A DNA stretch of 64,000 nucleotides from Brevundimonas sp. SGAir0440 (GTDB lineage: Bacteria; Pseudomonadota; Alphaproteobacteria; Caulobacterales; Caulobacteraceae): assembly GCF_005484585.1 (NCBI RefSeq), contig NZ_CP039435.1, positions 310,001 to 374,000 on the forward strand, given 5' to 3'. Shown here in pieces: positions 55,739-64,000 of the stretch. Position 1 is the stretch's first letter; every line of letters begins with the position of its first letter. The notes beneath the pieces are model-generated. The model saw only the letters and a program-made list of their open reading frames with translations. It was not told the DNA's origin and did not search any database. A program made the position numbers and the translations under genes.

Positions 55739-56172
55739 CAGTTCACCTTTGCCGGATCGACAGGCGCAGCCGGCAGGGCCGAGACCGGCACCCCGTCGTC
55801 CTTCAGCTTCTTGACCTCGGCGGGCGTGGCCTCGCCATAGATTTCGCGTTTCTCGGACCGGCCCTCGTGGATGTCGCGCGCCTCGCGAGCGAACGCATCG
55901 CCGACATAGTCGAAGTTGGCCTCGACATGGGCGCGGACCTCGCGAGCGGCGGCCATCATCATCGTCTGCATCTTGGCGGCGACGTCAGAGGCGGGATCAG
56001 CCTTGCGGGCGCCGCTGACCGCCGGGGCCATGATCGCCTTTTCGACCGCGTGCGAACCGCAGAACGGGCACTCCACCAGCCCCCGCGCCGCCTGATCGTC
56101 ATAGTCGGTCGAGGAGCCGAACCAGGCTTCGAAGGCGTGGGCCTGGTCGCATTTCAGGGCGTAGCGGATCAT
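55738..56172 (-). CDS. DUF1178 family protein
   Basis: A 144-residue protein with the DUF1178 start IRYALKCDQAHAFEAWFGSS and the Cys pair ECPFCGSHAVEKAIMAP, probably a zinc ribbon formed with the N-terminal Cys. Found beside nitrilase and grxC in many alphaproteobacteria, as here. Function unknown. It lies 6 bp after the nitrilase stop and overlaps the GNAT start. Confidence 0.9.
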   Translation of the reverse strand: MIRYALKCDQAHAFEAWFGSSTDYDDQAARGLVECPFCGSHAVEKAIMAPAVSGARKADPASDVAAKMQTMMMAAAREVRAHVEANFDYVGDAFAREARDIHEGRSEKREIYGEATPAEVKKLKDDGVPVSALPAAPVDPAKVN

Positions 56173-56178
56173 GGGGGG

Positions 56179-57018
56179 TCAGGTGGCGGGCAGGAAATCG
56201 CGATCGTAGGTCAGGCTGGGCACGGCGGCGCGCGCCCTGGCCACGGCTTCCATGTCCAGTTTCGCACGCACGATGCAAGGTTCGTCGTGATCCGCCTTGG
56301 CGATGATCTCACCCCAGGGTCCGACGACGGTGGATCGCCCCCAGGTTCGGCGACCGTCTTCATGCCGTCCGCCCTGCGCCGGCGCCAGGACGAAGGCGCC
56401 TGTCTCGATGGCGCGGGCGCGTAGCAGGATCTCCCAATGGGCCTCCCCAGTCGGGGCGGTGAAGGCGGCCGGCACGGCGATCATCGACGCCCCGGCCTTG
56501 GCCAGCTGGCGATGCAGATGGGGAAAGCGGAGGTCGTAGCAGATGGTCAAACCCAGCCGACCCCAGGGCGTATCCGCCACCGCCGCCCCGTCGCCGGGCC
56601 TCACCGTCGCGCTTTCGCGATAGGTCTCGCCATTGGGCAGGTTCACGTCGAAGACATGCAGCTTGTCGTATCGGACCACGATCCCGCCCAACGCATCGAT
56701 CAGCAGCGACCGATTGGCGGCGCGGCCGTCTCCCGCCTGGTCAGACCGGACGATGGCCGAACCGATCAGCAGCCAGACGCCCAGTTCCGCCGCCAGACGA
56801 CGCAGGCCCAGCACGGCGACGTCCTCGTCCTCGGTCGTGATCGCCGCCTCGCGCCGGTCGCGACGTTGCTCCAGGACATTGGTCCCCTCGGGCGTCAGGA
56901 CGAACTTCGCCCCGCCCGACGCCGCCTCGCGGATTAAAGGCTCGACATGGGCCAGCGCCGCTCGCGCCGTCGCCGGCGTGCGCGTCTGGATCAGGGCGAT
57001 GTCGAGCCCGCTGCTCAT
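56179..57018 (-). CDS. carbon-nitrogen hydrolase (nitrilase superfamily)
   Basis: A 279-residue amidase/omega-amidase-like enzyme with the Glu-Lys-Cys triad: Glu44 (LTPEGTN), Lys in RYDKLHVFD, and Cys in LTICYDLRFPHL. It is of the Nit1 type, for which deaminated-glutathione amidase activity is known, and its place next to glutaredoxin grxC (3-bp gap) suits glutathione repair. That specific activity is an inference. Confidence 0.88.
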   Translation of the reverse strand: MSSGLDIALIQTRTPATARAALAHVEPLIREAASGGAKFVLTPEGTNVLEQRRDRREAAITTEDEDVAVLGLRRLAAELGVWLLIGSAIVRSDQAGDGRAANRSLLIDALGGIVVRYDKLHVFDVNLPNGETYRESATVRPGDGAAVADTPWGRLGLTICYDLRFPHLHRQLAKAGASMIAVPAAFTAPTGEAHWEILLRARAIETGAFVLAPAQGGRHEDGRRTWGRSTVVGPWGEIIAKADHDEPCIVRAKLDMEAVARARAAVPSLTYDRDFLPAT

Positions 57019-57021
57019 GGA

Positions 57022-57279
57022 TCAGGCGGCCAGAAGTCCGTCCAGCTTGCCGTCGCGATCCAGCGCGTGGATGTCGTCGGAACCGCCGACGTGCTGGCCG
57101 TCGATAAAGATCTGCGGGAAGGTCATGCGGCCGCCCGACTTTTCGACCATCTCGGCCTTCTTGTCGGGATCATTGGAGGCGACGATCTCCGTATAGTCCA
57201 CGCCCTTCTTCTTCAACAGCGACATGGCGCTGAAGCAGTAGGGGCAGCCAGGCTTGGTATAGATGACGACGTCGGCCAA
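57022..57279 (-). CDS. grxC: glutaredoxin 3
   Basis: Small thiol-disulfide oxidoreductase using glutathione. 85 residues with the dithiol motif CPYC (Cys12 and Cys15, YTKPGCPYC), TFPQIFIDG (cis-Pro) and GGSDDIHALD. The start is a TTG at 57279 with GGAG eight bases upstream. The upstream gap holds a hairpin. The order comF-grxC-nitrilase-DUF1178 is conserved in alphaproteobacteria. Confidence 0.94.
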   Translation of the reverse strand: MADVVIYTKPGCPYCFSAMSLLKKKGVDYTEIVASNDPDKKAEMVEKSGGRMTFPQIFIDGQHVGGSDDIHALDRDGKLDGLLAA

Positions 57280-57305
57280 AATCAGATCTCCAGAAGTGAG
57301 GGCGC

Positions 57306-57343
57306 CCTAAAGCAGCGAGCCGCCGCGCGGCGAGCGCTAGGGC
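57306..57343. repeat. imperfect palindrome between comF and grxC
   Basis: CTAAAGCAGCGAGCC pairs imperfectly with GGCGAGCGCTAG around GCCGC-CGC-GCGGC. The position, between the comF stop and grxC, and the AAGCAGC motif recall a reversed copy of the palindromic element, but the match is loose. It has no T run on the minus strand. Confidence 0.35.
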
Positions 57344-58138
57344 CTACATAATAAGTTCACGGGCGTTTCGCACCCGCGCGATGACGGCGAGATCCACGGC
57401 GCGCGCTCCGGCGTCGATCAGGGCGCGCGCGCAGGCCTCTCCGGTCGCGCCCGTGGTCAACACATCGTCGATCAGAAGGATGCGTCGCCCCCGGATCCGA
57501 CGCCGGCCCGCCTCGGTCACGGCGAAGGCCTTCTTGACGTTCAGCCGCCGCCCGCGCCGGCTCTTGCCCCCCTGGCTGGTCGTGTGGCTCGTGCGGACCA
57601 GCGCGTCGGGCAAATAGTCGCGGCCGGCGTGCCGGGCCAGCGGCCGGGCGATCTCGGCCGCCTGATTGAAACGCCGCGACAACAGGCGAAAGCGATGCAG
57701 CGGCACGGGCAGGATCACGTCCGCGTCTTCGACCAGGTCGGCGGCGGCCCGCCCGATCCAGCGCGCGAACAGGGGCGCGAACTGCTGCTGGTCCCCGTGC
57801 TTGAACCTCAGGATAAGGCCGCGCGACGCCTCGTCATAGAGGCAGGCCGCCCGCGCCCTCTCGAAGGCGTAGGGCTTGGCGATACAGGCGGCGCAGCGAT
57901 CCTCGGCGAAGGCGCCGCCGTCAAAGTCGAAGGCCGCCCCGCAGCCGTCGCAGACCGGCGCTTCCAGAAATTTGATCCGGCTCCAGGCGTCGGGCGTCAG
58001 GCCGGCCGCAGCCGTCGCCTCTCGGCTGTCATGCGCCATCGGCGGCAGGATCAGGTCGGCCAGTCCCCGCCCCGCTCCGCGCAAGTGACGGCCTGCCCCT
58101 TCCCAGGCGCGCCGCCAGCCCCCATCCTGTGCGTCCAT
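57344..58138 (-). CDS. comF: ComF-family protein (phosphoribosyltransferase fold)
   Basis: A 264-residue protein linked to DNA uptake and recombination. It has a two-pair Cys zinc ribbon (CDGCGAAF ... CAACIAKP) near residue 70-95 and a PRTase-like domain with the PRPP loop RRILLIDDVLTTGATGEAC. The ATG at 58138 is chosen because GGGGAG lies five bases upstream; it shares CATG with the divergent NDUFAF5-like gene. An ATG at 58177 is possible but lies in the other gene. Confidence 0.92.
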   Translation of the reverse strand: MDAQDGGWRRAWEGAGRHLRGAGRGLADLILPPMAHDSREATAAAGLTPDAWSRIKFLEAPVCDGCGAAFDFDGGAFAEDRCAACIAKPYAFERARAACLYDEASRGLILRFKHGDQQQFAPLFARWIGRAAADLVEDADVILPVPLHRFRLLSRRFNQAAEIARPLARHAGRDYLPDALVRTSHTTSQGGKSRRGRRLNVKKAFAVTEAGRRRIRGRRILLIDDVLTTGATGEACARALIDAGARAVDLAVIARVRNARELIM

Positions 58139-59039
58139 GACCGCTCCCCAATCCCCTTCCGACGCCCCCCCGCGCATCTTCGACGCCCTTCGACGTCAGG
58201 CGCGGCTGGCGCGGTCCGCCGCCCGGTTCCCCCAGGCCGACTTCCTGCACGCTCGCGCCGCCGCCAACGCCGCCGAGAGCCTGGAAGCCATACTGCGCGA
58301 TTTTCCCGTTACGGTCGATCTGTCCGCCCACCCGGGCGTGTTCGGTGCGGCGGTCCGGTCCAGCGACGCCGCCGGACGCGTCGGTTCCGTCCAGACGCCC
58401 GTCTCCCTGGCCCAGCGCGCGGCGCCGGGGGCGGACGCGTTGCCGCTGGCCGACGCCTCCACCGATCTGATCGTCTCCCTTTTGACCCTTCACTGGGCCA
58501 ATGACCTGCCCGGCGCCCTGGCCCAGATCCGGCGCGCATTGAAACCGGACGGTCTGTTCATCGGCACGCTGTTCGGCGCGGGCACGTTGAAAGAACTTCG
58601 CGCCGTTCTGACCGAGGTCGAGCTGGAAGAGCGCGGCGGCGCCCAGGCGCGCGTCTCGCCCTTCGCCGACGGCTATGACGGGGCGGCCCTGTTGCAGCGC
58701 GCCGGATTCGCCCTGCCAGTGTCGGACGTGGACCGCTTCACCGTCCGATATGCCGACCTGTTCGCCCTGATCCGCGACCTGCGCGCCATGGGCGAGACCA
58801 ATGTGCTGCACGGACCTGTTCGGCCGTTGAGCCGCCGTATCGTGGCGCGCGCCGCCGCCCTCTATGCCGAGCGCTACGGTCTCGATGACGGCCGCATTCC
58901 GGCGACGTTCGAGATCATCCATCTGGCCGGCTGGAAGCCTCACGACAGCCAGCAGAAGCCCCTGCTGCGCGGCTCGGCCAAGACGCGGCTGGCCGATGCC
59001 CTGGGCGTCAGGGAAATGACGGGCGAAGAGCCGGACTAG
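58137..59039 (+). CDS. methyltransferase-fold protein, NDUFAF5-like
   Basis: A 300-residue protein resembling NDUFAF5 (complex I assembly factor). The N-terminus PPRIFDALRRQARLARSAA, LPLADASTDLIVSLLTLHWANDLPGAL (in parts) and a late GPVRPLSRR block match. The SAM motif I is degenerate (TVDLSAHPGVFG, no GxGxG), which is usual for this group; NDUFAF5 hydroxylates an Arg rather than methylating. Convergent with the Flp pilin gene; they share CTAG at 59036-59039. Confidence 0.82.
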   Translation: MTAPQSPSDAPPRIFDALRRQARLARSAARFPQADFLHARAAANAAESLEAILRDFPVTVDLSAHPGVFGAAVRSSDAAGRVGSVQTPVSLAQRAAPGADALPLADASTDLIVSLLTLHWANDLPGALAQIRRALKPDGLFIGTLFGAGTLKELRAVLTEVELEERGGAQARVSPFADGYDGAALLQRAGFALPVSDVDRFTVRYADLFALIRDLRAMGETNVLHGPVRPLSRRIVARAAALYAERYGLDDGRIPATFEIIHLAGWKPHDSQQKPLLRGSAKTRLADALGVREMTGEEPD

Positions 59040-59224
59040 CCGATCGCGGCCTGTATGGCGGCGCTCAGCTTGTTGACCGTGGCGGCCAGGCCGCCGTTCT
59101 GGCTGTTCGCCAAGGCGCTGATCGAGGTCACAATCGCCAGGAAGATCAGGGCGCAGAGCAGGCCGTATTCGATGGCTGTGGCCCCGCTCTCATTGCGCAG
59201 GAACCGGCCGATAAGACGTCGCAT
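59036..59224 (-). CDS. Flp-family type IVb pilin
   Basis: A 62-residue prepilin with the motif NESGATAIEYGLL: cleavage after Gly14 leaves Glu19 at +5 of the mature pilin, followed by a long hydrophobic stretch (about residues 20-40). No cpa/tad assembly genes are near, so it may be an orphan subunit secreted by a Tad system elsewhere. It lies 25 bp downstream of mutT. Confidence 0.92.
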   Translation of the reverse strand: MRRLIGRFLRNESGATAIEYGLLCALIFLAIVTSISALANSQNGGLAATVNKLSAAIQAAIG

Positions 59225-59249
59225 GGCCGGCCTCCCTGGTCGGCGGTGG

Positions 59250-59663
59250 TCAGAGCAGGTCGCGCAACCAGGCGACCAGAGGTTCGTCCGCCGGCGGCAT
59301 GGGATAGTCCGAAAGCTTGCTCGGCTTCACCCAGGCCAGGCCGTCGTGCTCACGCGCCGTGACCACGCCGTCCCACCGTCGGCACAGATACAATGGCATC
59401 AACAGGTGAAACGAATCGTAAGCGTGACTGGCGAAAACGAACGGCGACAGACAGTTTTCGCTGACGTCGATGCCCAGCTCTTCCTTCAGCTCGCGGATCA
59501 GCGCCTGTTCCGGCCGCTCTCCGGGCTCGACCTTGCCCCCCGGAAACTCCCAGAGCCCCGCCAGCTTCTTGCCTTCGGGACGTTTGGCGATCAGCACTCG
59601 CCCGTCCACGTCGATCAGGGCGACGGCGACGACCAGGACGGTGGGAAGCGACGCAGCGGTCAC
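59250..59663 (-). CDS. mutT: 8-oxo-dGTP pyrophosphatase MutT (Nudix)
   Basis: Cleans 8-oxo-dGTP from the nucleotide pool. 137 residues with an intact Nudix box: GGKVEPGERPEQALIRELKE followed by ELGI. The GTG at 59663 overlaps the argJ stop by four bases (GTGA) and gives the expected short N-terminus TAASLPTVLVVAVALID. argJ-mutT coupling is common in Caulobacterales. Confidence 0.93.
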   Translation of the reverse strand: MTAASLPTVLVVAVALIDVDGRVLIAKRPEGKKLAGLWEFPGGKVEPGERPEQALIRELKEELGIDVSENCLSPFVFASHAYDSFHLLMPLYLCRRWDGVVTAREHDGLAWVKPSKLSDYPMPPADEPLVAWLRDLL

Positions 59664-61054
59664 GAGCGATAATCGCCGTTGATCTCGATGTAGCCCTTGG
59701 TCAGATCGCAGGTCCACACGGTCGCCGACGCCCGGCCGGAACCCACATCGACGGTGATGTCGATCTCGGGCTTCTTCATATAGGCGGTCATCTTGGCCTC
59801 GTCGTAGGTCGGGGACGGGGCGCCGTCGACGGCGGCCTGGTGCGGCCCGAACTTGATGGCCAGGCGGTCGCGATCGACCGGTTCCTCGGTCTTGCCCACC
59901 GCCATGACGACCCGTCCCCAGTTGGCGTCCTGACCGGCGATGGCGGTCTTGACCAGGGGGCTGTCGGCGATGGACTTGGCCAGCTTGCGGGCCGAAGCGG
60001 GGCTGGCGGCGCCGTCCACCGTCACCTTGACGAACTTGGTCGCGCCCTCGCCGTCACGCACCAGTTGGTGGGCCAGGTCCAGCATGACCTTGTCCAGGGC
60101 GGCCGAGAAGCTCTTCAGGCGGCGATCGCCGACCCGCCCGATACGCGGCGCGCCCGAGGTTCCGGTGGCGAACAGCAGGGCCGTGTCGTTGGTCGAGGTG
60201 TCGCCGTCCACCGTCACGCTGTTGAAGGTGGTGCGCACATGCAGACCCAGCAGCGCCTGCAGCACGTTCGGATGGATGTTCGCATCGGTGACGATGAAGG
60301 CCAGCATGGTCGCCATGTCCGGCGCGATCATGCCCGATCCCTTGGCGATGCCGGCGATCCGAACCTTGTAGCCCTCGATCTCGGCCTCGGCGTAGGAACC
60401 CTTGGGGAAGGTGTCGGTGGTCATGATGCCGCGACCGGCCCGGGCCCAGGCGTCCGCCTCCAGCCCGGTCTCGATCTCGGGCAGTTTGGCGACGATCTTC
60501 TTGTCGTCCAGCACCACCCCGATCACCCCGGTCGAGGCCAGCATGACATCGCGCTGGCGACAGCCGAAGCGTTTGGCGACCTCCGAGGCCGTGCGCCGCA
60601 CGGCGTCCGCGCCGGCCTTGCCGGTGAAGGCGTTGGCGCAGCCGGCGTTGATCACCAGGGCGCGCACATCCTTGCCGCCCTCCGCTCCGGCCAGATGCTT
60701 CTTGCACCAATCGACGGGGGCCGAGCCGATCTTGTGACGGGTGAAGACCCCGGCGCAGCTGGTCCCCCGCGCGAACCGGAACACCACCAGGTCGTCGCGC
60801 TCATGCTTGTAGAAGCCGGCGCGCGCGGTCGCGATCTCGACCCCGCCGATCGGCGGAATGGTCGGGAACGGCACGGCCAGGGGCGAGATGGCCAGACCCG
60901 GCTTGCCGGCGGCGGCCGGCGCAGGCGCGGCGGCCGGGGCGGCATCCGATCCCGGCGTGCGGGTTGCGCGCTTCAGCGCCGTGGCGAACGGATCCAGCGC
61001 CTTTTCGAACGCATGCTCGATCTTCTGGCCGGTCGTGGAGGGAGGCTTGGTCAT
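59660..61054 (-). CDS. argJ: bifunctional glutamate N-acetyltransferase ArgJ, N-terminally extended
   Basis: Transfers acetyl groups for arginine synthesis. 464 residues. The core starts about residue 56 (ISPLAVPFPTIPPIGGVEI) and has GVFTRHKIGSAPVDWC, NAGCANAFTG and the autocleavage site IAPDMATMLAF, whose Thr is the nucleophile. The 55 residues before the core are unusual: a helical part (GQKIEHAFEKALDPF) and an Ala/Pro linker. The ATG at 61054 is the first in frame after the upstream stop at 61056; no internal start gives a normal N-terminus. Confidence 0.95.
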   Translation of the reverse strand: MTKPPSTTGQKIEHAFEKALDPFATALKRATRTPGSDAAPAAAPAPAAAGKPGLAISPLAVPFPTIPPIGGVEIATARAGFYKHERDDLVVFRFARGTSCAGVFTRHKIGSAPVDWCKKHLAGAEGGKDVRALVINAGCANAFTGKAGADAVRRTASEVAKRFGCRQRDVMLASTGVIGVVLDDKKIVAKLPEIETGLEADAWARAGRGIMTTDTFPKGSYAEAEIEGYKVRIAGIAKGSGMIAPDMATMLAFIVTDANIHPNVLQALLGLHVRTTFNSVTVDGDTSTNDTALLFATGTSGAPRIGRVGDRRLKSFSAALDKVMLDLAHQLVRDGEGATKFVKVTVDGAASPASARKLAKSIADSPLVKTAIAGQDANWGRVVMAVGKTEEPVDRDRLAIKFGPHQAAVDGAPSPTYDEAKMTAYMKKPEIDITVDVGSGRASATVWTCDLTKGYIEINGDYRS

Positions 61055-61055
61055 G

Positions 61056-61961
61056 TCAGGCGCCCGGAGGAGCTGAAGGGGCGGAAGGAGCGGGCGATGC
61101 GGGCGGCGTCTGGGCGGGCAGGCGGACATCCACCTTGGACTTGCCGCGCAGTTGTTCCAGCAACTGCCGCACGCCCTCATAGGTTAGATAGCGCACGATC
61201 TGCGGTCGGGCCTGTTCCAGCGTCGGCGGGTTTTCCTTGCGCCGGTCCTCGACCCTCAGAACGGCCCAGCCGCCCTCGGTCTGGAACGGCCCGACGGTTG
61301 AACCGGCCGGCTTGTCGCGCAGGGCGTCGGCATAGGCTTGGGGCATCACGTCCAGCGTCGAATAGCCCAGGTCGCCGCCGGAAAACCGCGTCGCCTCGTC
61401 GATCGACCGCTCCGCCGCCACCGCCTCGAAGCCGGCGCCCTGGCCCAGAATGCCGATCACGGCATCCGCCTCGGGCTTGGTGCGCGACAGGATCAGCCGC
61501 ACGCGGATTTCTTCTGAGGTCTTCGCCAGCCGCAGCTGCTCATTATACAGGGTCTGCACCGCCTGGTCCGAGACGGCCTTGTTGACCACGCTCTCGACCA
61601 GCATGTCGCCCAGGATGCGTTCGCGCGTCGCTTCCAGCCGCCGCTGCGCCAGGGGTGAGGAATCCAGCCTCCGCCGCTGCGCCTCTCCGGCCAGCAGCTT
61701 TTGATCGATCACCTCGTCCAGCACCCGGCGGAAAAGATCCGACGTCACGTCCAGCGTCTCGTCCTCGCCGACCAAGCCTTGCGCCACCGCTTCGCGCTTC
61801 ACGTCCGAGGCCCAGATGGTCTCGTCCTGCACCGTGGCCACGGCCTGGTCCCCCTGTTCAGGCGGTCGGTTGTCACCGCTGCGCGAACAGGCTGCGGTCG
61901 AAAGCGTCGCCGTCAGCAAGGCCGCCGTCAGGATGCGTGAAGATCGCCGGAATGGGGTCAA
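61056..61961 (-). CDS. peptidyl-prolyl cis-trans isomerase, parvulin-type lipoprotein
   Basis: A 301-residue periplasmic folding factor of the PrsA/SurA type. The lipoprotein signal ends STAAC with acylated Cys near residue 24. A SurA-like N-terminal domain is followed by one parvulin domain (IRVRLILSRT ... FSGGDLGYSTLDVMPQAYADAL) and a Pro/Ala-rich tail. argJ begins one base after its stop. In Caulobacterales it often sits beside secA, as here, which suits a role on secreted proteins. Confidence 0.88.
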   Translation of the reverse strand: MTPFRRSSRILTAALLTATLSTAACSRSGDNRPPEQGDQAVATVQDETIWASDVKREAVAQGLVGEDETLDVTSDLFRRVLDEVIDQKLLAGEAQRRRLDSSPLAQRRLEATRERILGDMLVESVVNKAVSDQAVQTLYNEQLRLAKTSEEIRVRLILSRTKPEADAVIGILGQGAGFEAVAAERSIDEATRFSGGDLGYSTLDVMPQAYADALRDKPAGSTVGPFQTEGGWAVLRVEDRRKENPPTLEQARPQIVRYLTYEGVRQLLEQLRGKSKVDVRLPAQTPPASPAPSAPSAPPGA

Positions 61962-62205
61962 GGGGGCGCTCCGTCGAAGGCGGCCGAAAGCCCCTCGCGT
62001 TGACAGGGGTTAGGCCGGTGCTTAAGTCCCGCCTGCGCCCAAGTCGAGGGGTTTTGATCGTCTGCGCGGCCCTTCGCGCGCGCCTGATGCGGCGCTCCGG
62101 GGCTGCGATCGGTCAGGGCCACTCTCACGGCGTCCGTATCGCCGCCCCTCACGGGATTTCAGAGCCGCTCAGCTCGCAGACGCTCGACCGCTTACCGGAT
62201 CCAAT

Positions 62206-64000
62206 ATGCTCGGCTTCGCCAAGAAACTTTTCGGCTCTTCCAACGACCGCAAGGTCAAGGCCTTCCAGGACCACGCCCAGCGCATCAATGCGCTGGAGCC
62301 CAAGTTCGCCGCCCTGTCCGACGACGAACTGCGGATGATGACCGACGCCTTCCGCGATCGGCTGGCGAACGGCGAGACACTGGACAAGATCCTGCCCGAA
62401 GCCTTCGCCGTCGTGCGCGAAGCCTCCAAGCGCGTGCTTGGTCAGCGTCAGTACGACGTTCAGCTGGCCGGCGGCATGATCCTGCATGAAGGCGGCATCG
62501 CCGAGATGCGGACCGGCGAAGGCAAGACCCTGGTCGCCGTGGCGCCGGTCTATCTGAACGCCCTGCCCGGCAAGGGCGTGCACGTCATCACCGTCAACGA
62601 CTACCTGGCCCGCCGCGACGCCGAGACGATGGGCAAGGTCTATCGCTTCCTGGGTCTTGAGGTCGGCGTCATCGTCAACGGCCTCAGCCAGGGCCAGCGC
62701 CAGCAGGCCTATAACGCCGACGTCACCTACGGCACAAACAATGAGTTCGGCTTCGACTATCTGCGCGACAATCTGGTTTATGACCGGCGCGAGATGGTGC
62801 AGCGTCCGCACAACTTCGCCATCGTCGACGAGGTCGACTCCATCCTGATCGACGAGGCGCGCACGCCTCTGATCATCTCGGGCCCGACCGAGGACCGTTC
62901 GGATCTCTACAAGGTGCTGGACGGCCTGATCAAAGACCTGATCAAGGACAAGGACACCTTCGAGCTCGACGAGAAGCAAAAGCAGGTCCTGCTGACCGAG
63001 CTGGGCTCCGAGCGGATGGAAGAGGCCCTGGAGGCCGGCGGTCACTTCGCCGCCGACACCACCGGCCTGTACGACGCCGCCAACATCAGCCTGGTCCACC
63101 ACGCCAACCAGGCCCTGCGCGCCAACACCCTGTATCAGCGCGACAAGGACTATATCATCAAGGGCGGCGAGATCGTCCTGATCGACGAATTCACCGGCCG
63201 CATGATGACCGGCCGCCGCCTGTCCGAAGGTCTGCACCAAGCCATCGAGGCCAAGGAAGACGTCAAGATCCAGCCCGAGAACCAGACCCTGGCCTCGGTG
63301 ACGATCCAGAACTACTTCCGCCTGTATGAAAAGCTGTCGGGCATGACCGGCACGGCCGCGACCGAGGCCCAGGAGTTCGGCGACATCTACAAGATGGACG
63401 TGCTGGAGGTGCCGACGAACCGGCCGATCCAGCGCAAGGACTATGACGACGAGGTCTATCGGACCCACGCCGAGAAGAACCAAGCCATCGCGCGCCAGAT
63501 CGCCGAATGCCACCTCGCCGGGCAGCCGATCCTGGTCGGCACCGTGTCGATCGAGCGTTCGGAACAGCTGTCGGACCTGCTGAACCGCTTCGAGTACAAG
63601 GTCGAGACCTCGCGCACGCTGAAGCCGGAATATGCGGGCAAGGCCAAAGAAGCCGAGAAGATCGGCGACGCCGCCTATAACATCACCTACGAGACCAAGC
63701 TGCGCGGCATTCCGCACAGTGTCCTGAACGCGCGTCAGCACGAACAGGAGGCCTATATCGTCGCCGACGCCGGCCTGCCGGGCGCTGTGACCATCGCCAC
63801 CAACATGGCCGGCCGCGGCACCGACATTCAACTCGGGGGCAACCTCGAGATGAAGATGCAGAAGTGGCTGCTGGAACAGCGCAACATGGCCGTTGAGGTC
63901 ACGCCGGAAATGGAAGCGGCCAAGGAGGCCGAGTTCAAGGCCGAGATCGCCGTCCAGAAAGAAAAGGCTCTGGCCGCCGGCGGCCTGTTCGTTCTGGGCA
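62206..64000 (+). CDS. secA: preprotein translocase ATPase SecA (partial, 3' end missing)
   Basis: Motor of Sec protein export. 598 codons are present; the window ends inside the gene. N-terminus [18 protein letters not shown]; Walker [12 protein letters not shown] near residue 105; [19 protein letters not shown]; the second nucleotide-binding domain ends with [14 protein letters not shown]. Between SIERSEQLS and HSVLNAR the protein has about 47 residues, against about 9 in E. coli, a likely insertion (about residues 457-495). A possible promoter TTGACA-N17-TAAGTC is at 62000-62028. No clear ribosome binding site. Confidence 0.97.
   Translation, partial: MLGFAKKLFGSSNDRKVKAFQDHAQRINALEPKFAALSDDELRMMTDAFRDRLANGETLDKILPEAFAVVREASKRVLGQRQYDVQLAGGMILHEGGIAEMRTGEGKTLVAVAPVYLNALPGKGVHVITVNDYLARRDAETMGKVYRFLGLEVGVIVNGLSQGQRQQAYNADVTYGTNNEFGFDYLRDNLVYDRREMVQRPHNFAIVDEVDSILIDEARTPLIISGPTEDRSDLYKVLDGLIKDLIKDKDTFELDEKQKQVLLTELGSERMEEALEAGGHFAADTTGLYDAANISLVHHANQALRANTLYQRDKDYIIKGGEIVLIDEFTGRMMTGRRLSEGLHQAIEAKEDVKIQPENQTLASVTIQNYFRLYEKLSGMTGTAATEAQEFGDIYKMDVLEVPTNRPIQRKDYDDEVYRTHAEKNQAIARQIAECHLAGQPILVGTVSIERSEQLSDLLNRFEYKVETSRTLKPEYAGKAKEAEKIGDAAYNITYETKLRGIPHSVLNARQHEQEAYIVADAGLPGAVTIATNMAGRGTDIQLGGNLEMKMQKWLLEQRNMAVEVTPEMEAAKEAEFKAEIAVQKEKALAAGGLFVLG

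Noticed and set aside
62149..63831. Long open frame on the minus strand opposite secA (560 codons)
   Set aside because: It mirrors SecA codons in a GC-rich genome; the secA frame has all family motifs. The same holds for long antisense frames opposite polA, leuS, argJ, typA and glnD.

Overview
The window is high-GC, densely packed chromosomal DNA from an alphaproteobacterium of the Caulobacterales, most likely Brevundimonas or a close relative. I base this on gene order around the replication origin, on several Caulobacter-type regulators (CenR-like, NtrZ-like), CtrA-type TTAA motifs beside hemE, GANTC sites, and a DegT aminotransferase/Gfo-Idh pair that fits diamino-sugar lipid A. The genus is an inference. 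I see no rRNA, tRNA, CRISPR array, prophage or transposase gene.

Left part (1-24.5 kb): a hypothetical gene, polA, gloA and small envelope genes; an ABC ATPase; an AGE isomerase/HAD phosphatase pair; the gnnB/gnnA-like pair; xth; a divergent MocR regulator/YczE membrane protein pair; an S41 peptidase; the cenR-like response regulator; a yggS/thiE-like pair; ntrZ-like; a DUF3576 lipoprotein; and the coupled leuS-lptE-holA run.

Origin part (24.5-39 kb): reading left from the origin, hemE-hemH-hemJ-rho-DUF6489-mnmE-mnmG-rsmG-parA-parB, with four parS sites in or between mnmE, mnmG and parA. The 450-bp gap between hemE and ppsR (34914-35363) holds DnaA-box-like and CtrA-box-like motifs and is the probable chromosomal origin. 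Reading right from it is the coupled run ppsR-maf-aroE-coaE, then dnaQ.

Right part (39-64 kb): dapB, dnaJ and dnaK run towards the origin, so they are head-on to replication, and dnaA is absent from the window. Then come alkB, a hydrolase, an Rrf2/flavin oxidoreductase/OsmC redox locus, trpS, murJ, glnD, typA, and a dense run of small metabolic genes (DUF1178, nitrilase, grxC, comF, an NDUFAF5-like gene, a Flp pilin, mutT, argJ, a parvulin lipoprotein). The window ends inside secA.

The most unusual features are these. A short palindromic repeat (GCATT...GCGCT...GCTGCTTGAGCGC) has two copies upstream of leuS and one that appears to have inserted in frame into the start of maf. A REPIN-like inverted pair lies between murJ and glnD. 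ArgJ has an N-terminal extension of about 55 residues. SecA has an insertion of about 38 residues relative to E. coli. Genes are packed so tightly that two divergent pairs share one CATG for both start codons and four convergent pairs overlap stop codons in a single CTAG or CTAA.
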